Assembly: GCA_023410475.1 (NCBI GenBank)
Contig: JAEYPS010000028.1
Location: forward strand, 1-64,000
Origin: Bacillota bacterium
GTDB lineage: Bacteria > Bacillota > Clostridia > Christensenellales > SZUA-584
Direction of reading: 5' to 3'
Length of the DNA: 64,000 nt
Below are positions 35,047 through 42,967 of the stretch, in pieces (positions within the stretch are counted from its first letter, which is position 1; each line of letters starts with the position of its first letter). The notes under the pieces are model-generated. The model ran no database searches, had not been told where the DNA came from, and saw nothing but the letters and a program-made list of their open reading frames with translations. The position numbers and the translations under genes are program-made.

Positions 35047-36312
35047 TTACTCTTTTGACGGGTCGTTTACCGCGCCCATGAAAGCGATGGCTCCATCCTC
35101 CTGTGAATAGATGGCGAACACAAACGGCCTGTCGGCGAAGAACAGCGCGATGTTGTCGGGAGCTAGAGCAGCGCCTGCGCGAAACTCCACTACCGTCACC
35201 GCGGCGGCCTCAGCGCCAAGCTCATCTACGCGAATGAAGCACTTATGCAGCACGTCATCTATATAAAGATCGTTGGGCGAGCCGGTGATATTGCTGAAAT
35301 CGGCGCTGCCAAAGGCCGCGTTCATGCCGAGAGCCTTGAGAGTTTCCTTAAACCGCGCGAAGAACGAATACTCGAACTTCGGGAGCTTTATCCTGACCTG
35401 CTGCATAACAAGCCCGCCGAGGGCCTCCGAGAAGCTTTCGGCGCCCAGAGAGGACAGCATTTCGGTTATACTGCCGCCCTCGCTTGGCAGCAGGAACGCC
35501 ATGGAGTATTTGCCTTCTCCCTCGCCGCTCTTGAACGGAAGCGACAGCATGGAAAAATTATCGTTGGAATAGTACGCCGCTCCTCTCTCGCTGTGCATAA
35601 ACGGCACGTTTACCGGGCCGCCTGGAGAAGCGAAGTCTCCATCGCGCGTATCGTTTGCCTCGAAAGGCGTTTCCCAGTCGCCGAGGTAATAAAGAGCGTT
35701 GCAAAGCACTAGAGGAGGAGAGGGGTCTTCCGAAAGTATGTTGTCTATCCTGCCGTGTGTCTTCTCGCCCGCCCAAGAGTTTATGTCGTGCATAGCGCCG
35801 GGGATAACGAGCGGGAACGCGTCTGCCATGAAGTCCTCCGTGCACCCGCGTATGAACTCTTCGCTGAAAGGATAGCCTTCAAACAGCCATATGGAGTTCG
35901 CGGTTTCCATGCCGCCCGTGTTGGCCCGCCACATAAGCGAGCGGCACGCAGCTTTTATATCGTCGTCGCTGAGCCCCTCAAGCCCGAGAGCTTGTTTCAT
36001 CTCGTCCGCGGTCACGCCCGCCGCGCCCGTCTGCGCCATGGCGAGGGCGAGCTCGAGGCTCACCGGTGAGAGCGCTAGATTCTCATTTTCGCTGTAAAGA
36101 AGCGCCGTGGATTTGAAGCCGAACGAGTTTATTCCCGAAACGAAGCCGGCGTTTACCGGCTGTATGGGCTGCTGTATGAGCGCCGAGCGAACATATTTGG
36201 TTTCGCTGAACGCAGAGGAAGTTCCCGCCGGCGAGGTGTTCTCCGGCGTCATGTTTGAGCACGCCGTCAGCAGAAACGCCGATGATATGGCTATAAGAAA
36301 TATCCTTTTCAT
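35047..36312 (-). CDS. Serpin-family protease inhibitor, lipoprotein
   Basis: The 421-aa product has a lipoprotein signal (lipobox LTAC, Cys18), a linker to about residue 55 and a whole serpin domain. Serpin blocks are LALSPVSLELALAMAQTGA, INSWAGEKTHGRIDNIL, ALYYLGDWETPF, VDELGAEAAAVT (the hinge of the reactive loop) and FFADRPFVFAIYS near the end. The small alanine-rich hinge suggests an inhibitory serpin able to insert its loop. The loop reads roughly VVEFRAGAALAP, so the P1 residue is probably Arg, Ala or Gly; I cannot fix it. It should sit on the outer surface and trap host or self proteases. Confidence 0.92.
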   Translation of the reverse strand: MKRIFLIAISSAFLLTACSNMTPENTSPAGTSSAFSETKYVRSALIQQPIQPVNAGFVSGINSFGFKSTALLYSENENLALSPVSLELALAMAQTGAAGVTADEMKQALGLEGLSDDDIKAACRSLMWRANTGGMETANSIWLFEGYPFSEEFIRGCTEDFMADAFPLVIPGAMHDINSWAGEKTHGRIDNILSEDPSPPLVLCNALYYLGDWETPFEANDTRDGDFASPGGPVNVPFMHSERGAAYYSNDNFSMLSLPFKSGEGEGKYSMAFLLPSEGGSITEMLSSLGAESFSEALGGLVMQQVRIKLPKFEYSFFARFKETLKALGMNAAFGSADFSNITGSPNDLYIDDVLHKCFIRVDELGAEAAAVTVVEFRAGAALAPDNIALFFADRPFVFAIYSQEDGAIAFMGAVNDPSKE

Positions 36313-36418
36313 ATTGTTCTCCTTGATATGTCTTAAAAATAAGACGCGGGATGGGCGGTATATGTTCCATAAAAATGTGCGCGATAAACAGAGGGTTTTG
36401 TATAATGACGAAAATGTT

Positions 36419-36754
36419 TTAATCAGAAACAGTTTGTTTTAGGCCGATGAGCATGCCTATGGCTTTATTGCGGTCAGCTTTGCCAAGCTGCCTATAATGC
36501 GCTACAAGCTCCACTTCGCCGGAGTCGAGCCCTTCAAGGCTTATGTCTTTTACTGCATAGGGGATAGAGGTTCGGTCAAGCAGGTAGTCGGTGGAAACGT
36601 TGAAAAAATCGGCAAGCCTGCTAAGAATCTCGACGCCCGGAACAGCCTTTCCGTTTTCATACGCGCTTATTGTCTCCTGCGCTACGCCTATTTCTATGCC
36701 CAGCCTTACCTGAGTAATGTTTTTCTTTTCACGGATTGTTTTAAGATTTTTCAC
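36419..36754 (-). CDS. XRE-family transcriptional regulator
   Basis: The 111-aa product has an N-terminal helix-turn-helix of the Cro/CI type (residues 3-58): LKTIREKKNITQVRLGIEIG, VAQETISAYENGKAVPG and LADFFNVSTDYLLD. The C-terminal half is a short helical tail. The start is GTG at 36754, 6 bases after GAGGTGG. It is divergent from the 76-aa gene at 36863 across a region full of TATAGAT palindromes, so it probably represses one or both promoters. Confidence 0.9.
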   Translation of the reverse strand: MKNLKTIREKKNITQVRLGIEIGVAQETISAYENGKAVPGVEILSRLADFFNVSTDYLLDRTSIPYAVKDISLEGLDSGEVELVAHYRQLGKADRNKAIGMLIGLKQTVSD

Positions 36755-36802
36755 GCACAGCCACCTCTATATAGATTTCTTCTATAATTGTAGAGGATGC
36801 AC

Positions 36803-36831
36803 TTGTATTCTATAGATATACCATCTATAAT
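36803..36831 (+). promoter_or_regulatory. Promoter with overlapping palindromic operator
   Basis: TTGTAT (36803-36808), a 17-nt spacer and TATAAT (36826-36831) face right. A perfect palindrome ATAGAT-N5-ATCTAT (36812-36828) fills the spacer and enters the -10 box. Related sequences (TCTATAATTGTAGA at 36781-36794, CTATATAG near 36767-36774) lie towards the XRE gene. Confidence 0.65.
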
Positions 36832-36862
36832 AATATAGATAATAATGGTAAACGGAGGCAAT

Positions 36863-37093
36863 ATGCATTCTGATAACTTTAAGAAGCTGCAAACAGAACG
36901 GCAAAGGCTTGACAGCCTTGTGGACGAGGCTTTGAAGAACGGGACGCCTATATGCGAGGCTTACGATATCATGGCGCAGTGCGCGAAGATAAAGCGGCTT
37001 GCTGCGGCGGGCGAAGCCCTCATGGGAGAGGAGATAATGACGCAGAGCCGGAAGGTGGACAGGATGGTGGTTGAGGAGGAGAGGGAAAGATGA
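36863..37093 (+). CDS. Small charged protein divergent from the XRE regulator
   Basis: The 76-aa product is helical and highly charged (KKLQTERQRLDSLVDEALKN, QCAKIKRLAAAGEALMG) and has no signal peptide. ATG 36863 follows GGAGG by 3 bases, which is tight; an earlier ATG at 36845 is possible. It is controlled by the promoter with the palindrome. Its size and coiled-coil look suggest a Spo0E-like or adaptor role, but no family motif is clear. Confidence 0.6.
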   Translation: MHSDNFKKLQTERQRLDSLVDEALKNGTPICEAYDIMAQCAKIKRLAAAGEALMGEEIMTQSRKVDRMVVEEERER

Positions 37094-37204
37094 TAATAGA
37101 ATTATGGCGGATGGAGTAATATTATGGTATAATGTGAAAAACAAGATTATGTCTATAATTGAATTTTAGATATTGGTAATGCTATACCGAGAAGATGGGT
37201 TGTT

Positions 37205-38173
37205 ATGAATAGCGATTTTGAAATTTTTGATATGTGTGTTGCTTGTAAATCTCTTTCGGTAGAATACACATTACCAAATGGATTTCTAGGTGGCCCGCAT
37301 GAGGCTAATTTTTATACTAATAACGGTTTTTCACGAATAGCTATAAGAATTGAACAAATCGGCTACAGGAAGATTACGCTTTCAGCTCAAGAACAACTTA
37401 ATGCGGAAATTCTATTTAATGCATATCAACAATTAGAAAAACTTCTTATGCTCTTTGATGGACGGTTTATTCCAATTTCAAAATTTGTTTTTTCGAATTC
37501 AGATCTCTTTACAGATGACCAGTTAAAAATTTTTTCTGAGACAATCATGCAAAGAAGATTATCTTATTATGCGACAGCTGATTTTCTTCAGTATAGTGCG
37601 AACAAATTGATTGATTTTGACGATGTTATTTCCTCGGAACTATTTTCAAAATGGGAAAATCTTATTGGGGAACTGGACATAGTACATCAAATTATATTGT
37701 ATAGTGTTTCAAACAGTGGTCTCCCAGTAGACGCCAAATGTGCTTTTTTGATAGAATCAGCAGAACCACTCGTTGAACTAATCTCAGTTAATAAAAAGTG
37801 TTTCTCATCATTGAAACCAGGAGCAAAAGGAACATCGTTAAAGATGTGTCTTGATGCAATAATATCAAAATATGGAGAAGACATTTTTAAAGAGGAGCTC
37901 AATAATATTTACGACAAATTTTTATCAATCCTTGTTAAAAGTCGTAATCGAGTTATGCATATAAAAAGACTACAGGAAAAGAAATGTCTTTCTAATGAAG
38001 TAGCTATTTTGTATTCGATTAAGCTATTTTGCTTAATCCGTAGAATTATATTTGAATTATTAGGCATTGAATATTCGAAATATCAAGAAAATCTAATATC
38101 ATTTATACACAAATATAATGAGTGGGAAAGTGTGTTAAAGAAATTCGTTCAGGAAGTCAATTCAAAAAATTAA
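37205..38173 (+). CDS. HEPN-domain-like protein, AT-rich
   Basis: The 322-aa product is mostly helical after about residue 60 and has no membrane span. Near the C-terminus KSRNRVMHIKR matches the HEPN RNase motif R-x4-6-H (Arg to His). The layout, a beta-rich N-terminal part followed by a long helical C-terminal HEPN, resembles ApeA-type anti-phage proteins; this is inference from pattern alone. Base composition is far more AT-rich than the patatin and symporter genes next to it, a sign of transfer. It lies 111 bases after the small gene of the XRE module and may belong with it. Confidence 0.6.
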   Translation: MNSDFEIFDMCVACKSLSVEYTLPNGFLGGPHEANFYTNNGFSRIAIRIEQIGYRKITLSAQEQLNAEILFNAYQQLEKLLMLFDGRFIPISKFVFSNSDLFTDDQLKIFSETIMQRRLSYYATADFLQYSANKLIDFDDVISSELFSKWENLIGELDIVHQIILYSVSNSGLPVDAKCAFLIESAEPLVELISVNKKCFSSLKPGAKGTSLKMCLDAIISKYGEDIFKEELNNIYDKFLSILVKSRNRVMHIKRLQEKKCLSNEVAILYSIKLFCLIRRIIFELLGIEYSKYQENLISFIHKYNEWESVLKKFVQEVNSKN

Positions 38174-38300
38174 GCAGAATAAGAAAAATGTTCCTATTAA
38201 GTTTATAACTAACCGTTTGGATGTGCTGCATATTATCCATACGATCTCCCCCCCTGTAACCAATCTTCCATCCCCCCGCATAGTATATCTGGGTGATGTT

Positions 38301-39062
38301 ATGGCGAAGAAAAAGACAGGGATAGCGTTCGGCGGCGGAGGCACGCGCGGTATAGCGCATATAGGCGCGATACGCGTGTTTCAAGAGTACGGCGTCGATT
38401 TCGACTTTGTCGCGGGCAACTCAGCCGGGGCGATAGCAGGCGCGATGTACGCGGCGGGAGTGCCGTGGCGCAGGCTGTACGAATTCGTGCTCGACATAAA
38501 AAGCAAGCTTTCGCAGAGGAGCCTTTTTACATACATAGACCCGCGGCTCGTTGAAGGGCTCGCGGATAGTTTCCTTAAAGGCAAAAGCTTCGACGATCTT
38601 AAAAAGCCGTTCTGCGCTATAGCGGTAGACCTTGAGCGCGCGTCGCTCGAGATGCTCAATCGCGGCAGCGTCTCCAAGGCGCTGTCGGCAAGCTGCGCCG
38701 TGCCGGGCGTGTTCCAGCCTGTTGAGATAGACGGCAGGGCGTTTATCGACGGCGGCACTCTTCGCAGCATACCCACCGAGGCCGTAAGGGGCATGGGCGC
38801 GCAAATGGTGGTCGGCATAGATTTAAACTCTGATAAGCGCAGGGGAACGAGCAGCAGGAAAAGGCTCGACGTTCTCGTAACGGCGCTCAACATAAGCACG
38901 AACGCCAACTGCGCCATATGCGAGCAGTATTCGGACATCATGCTGCGTCCCTCGCTCGACGGTTATCCGCGGCACTGCTTCAAAAGCGTCGAAGGAATGC
39001 TAAAGGCGGGCGAGAATACGGCGCTCGAAAGCCTCGGCGATATCATAGAGCTTATGCGCTGA
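38301..39062 (+). CDS. Patatin-like phospholipase
   Basis: The 253-aa product has the patatin-type catalytic dyad: oxyanion loop GGGGTRGIAHIG, nucleophile serine in AGNSAGAIAG and the Asp in FIDGGTLRSIP. Such bacterial proteins act as cytoplasmic or membrane-associated lipid acyl hydrolases. The start at 38301 is chosen by GGGTGATG upstream and by the family N-terminus; the frame from 38217 lacks this. Nothing nearby indicates its substrate. Confidence 0.9.
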   Translation: MAKKKTGIAFGGGGTRGIAHIGAIRVFQEYGVDFDFVAGNSAGAIAGAMYAAGVPWRRLYEFVLDIKSKLSQRSLFTYIDPRLVEGLADSFLKGKSFDDLKKPFCAIAVDLERASLEMLNRGSVSKALSASCAVPGVFQPVEIDGRAFIDGGTLRSIPTEAVRGMGAQMVVGIDLNSDKRRGTSSRKRLDVLVTALNISTNANCAICEQYSDIMLRPSLDGYPRHCFKSVEGMLKAGENTALESLGDIIELMR

Positions 39063-39195
39063 CAAAAAAAGCCGTTTTTCAAGGCGGCTATTGCATATTT
39101 ATATGCGTTATAGTAATATAAACACCGGAAGAATTGTAGTATGGCAGGTGTTTTTTTATTACCTTAAAACGAGTAGTATGGAAGGAAGGTCTGTT

Positions 39196-40701
39196 ATGGA
39201 AGCTCATTTTATCATTTTCGGCATTTATATTCTTATCATCGTTGCTATCGCAGTATACTCCCGGCGCAAAGCTAAAACGTTAAACGACTTTTTCCTCGGT
39301 GGGCGCAAGGTAGGCGCGTGGATGACCGCGTTCGCTTACGGCACGACGTATTTTTCCGCCGTAATTTTCATGGGCTACGCGGGTAAATTCGGCTGGAGCA
39401 TGGGAATAAGCGTTACGTGGATAGGCATAGCGAACGCCGTTATAGGCACGCTGCTTGTCTGGAAGCTATTGGCGCGGCCGACGCGCGAGATAACGCAAAG
39501 GCTCGACGCTTCGACGATGCCCGACTTTTTCAAAAAGCGTTACGATTCGCAGAAGATGAAGATAGTCGCTGCGGTGCTGATATTCGTGTTCCTCGTGCCG
39601 TATTGCGCAAGTGTGTATCAGGGGCTCGGCTATTTCTTTGAGTTGATATTCAAGCCGATAGGGCTGACATACGAATACTGCATGATAGCGATGGCGGTGT
39701 TCACGGCGATATATCTTCTTATGGGGGGATACATCGCAACGGCGCTGGCGAACTCGTTTCAGGGTATCGTCATGGTAATAGGCGTAGCGCTGATGGTGCT
39801 GTTCGTCATCGGCAACGAGGCCGTGGGCGGGCTTTCCGTAGGGCTTGCCAAGCTTGCCGAGGTGCCGGAAATCGGTCAGGGACTCGCGTCTCCGTTCGGT
39901 TCTCCCGCGAACGCCATAGGGCTTATATCTCTGATACTGCTGACGTCGCTCGGCACGTGGGGACTGCCGCAGATGGTGCATAAATTCTACGCTATAAAGG
40001 ACAAAAAGGCGATAAACAGGGGCACCGTGATATCGACGCTGTTCGCGCTCATAATCGGCGGAGCGGCTTATTTTACAGGCAGCTTCGGAAGGCTGTTCCC
40101 GAACATAGACGCAGCAAACCCCGATACCATCATGGGACAGGTGTTAGGGCAGGCGCTGCCGCCCGTACTGCTAGGGCTGATACTCGTGCTGCTGCTCGCG
40201 GCATCGATGTCGACGCTGTCGTCGCTCGTACTCGTTTCGTCGTCGTCGATATCAATGGACCTGATAAAGGGCGCTGTAAGGCCAAAGATGGAAGAGAAGA
40301 GAGTAATGGTATGGATGCGCTCGCTGTGCGTAGTGTTCGTAGGCATATCTCTCGTTATAGCGCTGTTCCAGCCCGCGGCGATAGTAACGCTGATGTCGTA
40401 TTCGTGGGGCGCGCTTTCGGGCTGCTTCCTCGCTCCGTTCCTTTACGGCGTAAGATGGAAGGGCATGACGAAGGCGGGCGCGTGGTCGGGTATAATAATC
40501 GGACTCGCGGTCACCGTGCCGCTTATGGTGCTTAACGCTGTGGGAGGCATACTGCCCAAGTGGATGAGCCCTCCGGCGATAGGCGCTATGGCGATGCTGC
40601 TCTCGCTCATTGTGACCCCGGTCGTGAGCGTTTTGAGCAAGAAGTTCACCGCCGAGCACATACAGGGCGTGTTCGGATCGAACGAGCAGATACAGGCGTA
40701 A
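39196..40701 (+). CDS. Sodium:solute symporter family protein
   Basis: The 501-aa transporter has about 13 membrane spans. Family marks are the opening spans followed by LNDFFLGGRKVGAWMTAFA, the block LVPYCASVYQGLGYF and the later SLGTWGLPQMVHKFYAIKD and AASMSTLSSLVLVSSSSI (sodium-site region). The nearest named group is PutP/PanF-like; the solute (proline, pantothenate or a sugar) cannot be told. The start at 39196 follows GGAAGGAAGG. Confidence 0.9.
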   Translation: MEAHFIIFGIYILIIVAIAVYSRRKAKTLNDFFLGGRKVGAWMTAFAYGTTYFSAVIFMGYAGKFGWSMGISVTWIGIANAVIGTLLVWKLLARPTREITQRLDASTMPDFFKKRYDSQKMKIVAAVLIFVFLVPYCASVYQGLGYFFELIFKPIGLTYEYCMIAMAVFTAIYLLMGGYIATALANSFQGIVMVIGVALMVLFVIGNEAVGGLSVGLAKLAEVPEIGQGLASPFGSPANAIGLISLILLTSLGTWGLPQMVHKFYAIKDKKAINRGTVISTLFALIIGGAAYFTGSFGRLFPNIDAANPDTIMGQVLGQALPPVLLGLILVLLLAASMSTLSSLVLVSSSSISMDLIKGAVRPKMEEKRVMVWMRSLCVVFVGISLVIALFQPAAIVTLMSYSWGALSGCFLAPFLYGVRWKGMTKAGAWSGIIIGLAVTVPLMVLNAVGGILPKWMSPPAIGAMAMLLSLIVTPVVSVLSKKFTAEHIQGVFGSNEQIQA

Positions 40702-40715
40702 ATATAACGATAATA

Positions 40716-40750
40716 AAGGGGCTTTGCGAAATGCGGAGCCTCTTTTTTGT
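40716..40750 (+). terminator. Terminator of the symporter gene
   Basis: A stem of about 10 bp with wobble pairs (GGGGCTTTGC with GCGGAGCCTC) is followed by TTTTTT. Confidence 0.75.
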
Positions 40751-40800
40751 ATGCAATGCGGGCCGCTACATTACCGATATTGCACGATTGGAGCTGTCTA

Positions 40801-40818
40801 TCGGAACGACATGGGGTT
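40801..40818 (+). repeat. REP-like repeat, left arm only (copy A)
   Basis: TCGGAACGACATGGGG matches the left arm of the complete repeats B and C but the right arm is missing; an incomplete copy. Confidence 0.55.
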
Positions 40819-40831
40819 TATTCTCTGTTTA

Positions 40832-40860
40832 TCGGAACGACACAGGGGTCGTTCCCTACA
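40832..40860 (+). repeat. REP-like palindrome, copy B
   Basis: Stem GGAACGAC (40834-40841), loop ACAGGG, and GTCGTTCC (40848-40855), followed by CTACA. It is the best-formed copy downstream of the RAYT gene. Confidence 0.75.
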
Positions 40861-40876
40861 TATATAGTGTTGTTTG

Positions 40877-40907
40877 TCGGAACGACATGAGGGTTGTTCC
40901 CTACAAG
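40877..40907 (+). repeat. REP-like palindrome, copy C
   Basis: Stem GGAACGAC, loop ATGAGG, and GTTGTTCC (one wobble pair), followed by CTACAAG. It ends 10 bases from the RAYT stop codon. Confidence 0.75.
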
Positions 40908-40916
40908 TAACAGTCG

Positions 40917-41417
40917 TTATTCATTTAATATATAATACTCATCTTCTGCCCATTTTAACGGGTTCTCGTCTATGTATTTCCAGACAGCCAAATAACCTTT
41001 TTCATCACGGATTATATGATCGTAAAATGATTTCTGCCATATCTTTCTTTCAAAAGGAGGATAACTTCCACTCTTTACACCGTCGATGTATAGCTTAGTC
41101 GTTAATGTTTTGAATCGCCGCACTATCTCGGACAACGTAGGGAACGGCCCCTGTGCCGTTCCGGCATTGTCTGTTATGATAATTGCATGTATATGGTTTG
41201 GCATAACGACGTGCTTGTCTAAAACAATACCGTCTTTTGATATCTCTTTTATTTTTTTATCGACCATTCGTCCTGCATCGTTTAATATAACTGAACCGTT
41301 GATAATTTTACCAAACAGCGCAAGCACGCCTTGCGCACATATTGTTATGAAGTATGCGTTGTTTTGAGAATAATCGAAGTATTTCAGACGCTGAGGCTTT
41401 CGATTTGGATGATTCAA
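40917..41417 (-). CDS. REP-associated tyrosine transposase (RAYT)
   Basis: The 166-aa product is a Y1 HUH nuclease of the IS200-related RAYT group. It has the opening AYFITICAQG (21-30), the metal-binding HUH motif PNHIHAI with His75 and His77, and the catalytic tyrosine Tyr133 in SFYDHII. RAYTs cut single-stranded DNA at REP hairpins and spread or maintain them. REP-like palindromes flank the gene (C on the 3' side, E on the 5' side), and another lies in frame inside it, coding GTAQGPFPT (86-94). The gene appears intact. Confidence 0.88.
   Translation of the reverse strand: MNHPNRKPQRLKYFDYSQNNAYFITICAQGVLALFGKIINGSVILNDAGRMVDKKIKEISKDGIVLDKHVVMPNHIHAIIITDNAGTAQGPFPTLSEIVRRFKTLTTKLYIDGVKSGSYPPFERKIWQKSFYDHIIRDEKGYLAVWKYIDENPLKWAEDEYYILNE
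41137..41163 (-). repeat. REP-like palindrome inside the RAYT gene (copy D)
   Basis: On the minus strand the DNA reads GGAACGGC-ACAGGG-GCCGTTCC then CTACG. It matches copy B except for paired stem changes (A to G with T to C), with the identical loop ACAGGG, and it occupies nine codons in frame. Confidence 0.75.
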
Positions 41418-41460
41418 GGCTTATCCCCTTTATAATGAGTCGCATTTTATGGTTATACAG

Positions 41461-41509
41461 GGGAACGACATACTCCTGCGGGGCACGCAGCAGAGTCGTT
41501 CCCTACAAG
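41461..41509 (+). repeat. REP-like palindrome, long-loop copy E
   Basis: GGGAACGAC (41461-41469) pairs with GTCGTTCCC (41495-41503), followed by TACAAG as in copy C. The loop contains a second stem, CTGCG/CGCAG. It lies 43 bases before the RAYT start. Confidence 0.7.
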
Positions 41510-41527
41510 AACACGGCGAGAGGTAAT

Positions 41528-41554
41528 AAAAAAGGAACGGCGTTTTGCCGTTCC
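41528..41554 (-). terminator. Terminator of the flavodiiron operon
   Basis: On the minus strand GGAACGGC-aaaac-GCCGTTCC is followed by six U residues. The stem is the same as in REP-like copy D. Confidence 0.85.
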
Positions 41555-41565
41555 TCTGTAGTCGT

Positions 41566-42768
41566 TTATTTTTGGCCGTCAAGCGCGTCGCACAGCGTTT
41601 TGCCGAGCTTTTCCGCCTCGGCTATCTCCTTTTCGTCGGGACGAAGCTTTGCGCTGCACGAGCCCACGACGTCGGCGCCGACATCGCGCAACCGCTCGCC
41701 GAGGAACTTAATAGACTCGCCGCTCCAGCCGAACGAGCCGAACACGGCGGCAGGTTTGCCCTTTACGATATACGTTGATACAGACGTCAGAACATCCCAG
41801 ACGGGCTTCAAAGCGTCGCGGTTAATAGTGGGCGAGCCTACGGCCAACGCGTCCGCCTTGTGTATCTTTTGTGCGCACGAGTCGGGGTCTGACTCCGACA
41901 TGTCTTCCATCTCCGCGGCGTACCCCGCTTTGGTAACGACGCGGTGTATGGCCTCTGCAAGCGCCTTTGTGTAGCCGTAACAGGACACGTATCCTATGTA
42001 GACCTTCTTTGGGTCGTTTTTGACCAGTATGTCCGAAGCCCACTGCTCGTACCTGTCCACAGCGCCCTTCGGGTCTCCCCGAAGCACCGGGCCGTGAGAC
42101 GGGCCGATTACGTCTATGTGCAACGCGCGCGCTTTTTTAACAGCGTCGAGTACATAGTTTTTAAACGGGCTCATTATGACGTCAAAATAATACTTCTGAG
42201 ACTCGACCATCGCTCCGGATAGCGGAGTCAAGTCGTCGAACACATTCTCCGCCGATAAATGGAAGCCGAACACGTCTCCCGAAAACAGCACGGCGTCCTC
42301 TACCGCGTACGTGAACATCGAGTCGGGCCAGTGCAAAAACGGCGCCGAGATGAACCGAAGCGTCTTGCCGCCGAGCTCTATAGTATCGCCCTCTGTGACG
42401 ACGCGGCAAGGAAAGTCGGTGTTAAGTATATTGCGCAGGAACACGCTCGCCGGCTTTGAACAAACCACGGTGGCATTCGGCGCTATCTCGAGCAGCTTTT
42501 TCAGATCGCCCGAGTGGTCGGGCTCGGTGTGGTTGCAAATTATGTAGTCTATGGACGAGGGGTCGCACACGGCCGAGATCCTCTCAAGCTGCTCGCCTGA
42601 GAATTTTTCTTTAACCGCGTCCACAACGGCCGTCTTTTCCGCGCCCTTTACGAGATAGCTGTTGTAAGACGTGCCCCACTCCGTGCGCATTATTACATCA
42701 AAAATACGAAGGCCGGGATTATGCGCCCCGACCCAGTATATGCCTTTGGTAATTTCAACTGGCAGCAT
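41566..42768 (-). CDS. FprA-type flavodiiron protein
   Basis: The 400-aa enzyme reduces O2 to water, or NO to N2O, with electrons from rubredoxin. The N-terminal metallo-beta-lactamase-like domain has the diiron ligand block NHTEPDHSGDL (His80, Glu82, Asp84, His85) and further ligands in LHWPDSMFTY and GPSHGPVLRGD. The C-terminal flavodoxin domain begins VYIGYVSCYGYTKALAEA with the FMN phosphate loop. Rubredoxin lies 12 bases upstream in the same operon, its expected electron donor. ACGGAGGAAC precedes the ATG. Confidence 0.95.
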   Translation of the reverse strand: MLPVEITKGIYWVGAHNPGLRIFDVIMRTEWGTSYNSYLVKGAEKTAVVDAVKEKFSGEQLERISAVCDPSSIDYIICNHTEPDHSGDLKKLLEIAPNATVVCSKPASVFLRNILNTDFPCRVVTEGDTIELGGKTLRFISAPFLHWPDSMFTYAVEDAVLFSGDVFGFHLSAENVFDDLTPLSGAMVESQKYYFDVIMSPFKNYVLDAVKKARALHIDVIGPSHGPVLRGDPKGAVDRYEQWASDILVKNDPKKVYIGYVSCYGYTKALAEAIHRVVTKAGYAAEMEDMSESDPDSCAQKIHKADALAVGSPTINRDALKPVWDVLTSVSTYIVKGKPAAVFGSFGWSGESIKFLGERLRDVGADVVGSCSAKLRPDEKEIAEAEKLGKTLCDALDGQK

Positions 42769-42780
42769 CGGTTCCTCCGT

Positions 42781-42939
42781 TTAGACCTCTTCGAACATGT
42801 CCTTACCCGCTCCGCACATGGGGCATACCCAGCCTTCTGGAAGGTCTTCAAACGCGGTGCCGGGCGCTACGCCGTTGTCGGGGTCGCCGTCAGCCGGGTC
42901 GTAAACGTATCCGCATACAGTGCATTCATAACTCTTCAT
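42781..42939 (-). CDS. Rubredoxin
   Basis: A 52-aa iron protein too short for usual gene cut-offs. It begins MKSYECTVCGYVYDPADGDP and has the second knuckle PEGWVCPMCGAGKDMF, so the four iron-binding cysteines are in two CxxC pairs (Cys6/Cys9 and Cys39/Cys42). GAGGTG precedes the ATG. It transfers electrons from a reductase to the flavodiiron protein encoded next. Confidence 0.97.
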   Translation of the reverse strand: MKSYECTVCGYVYDPADGDPDNGVAPGTAFEDLPEGWVCPMCGAGKDMFEEV

Positions 42940-42967
42940 GGTTTACACCTCACATTTAATATTTTTG

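Noticed and set aside
36782..37144. Minus-strand frame opposite the 76-aa gene
   Set aside because: It covers the divergent promoter region and has no ribosome site.
40801..41509. Possible CRISPR-like repeats
   Set aside because: Repeats are palindromes at irregular spacing with no uniform spacers; they fit REP elements linked to the RAYT gene.
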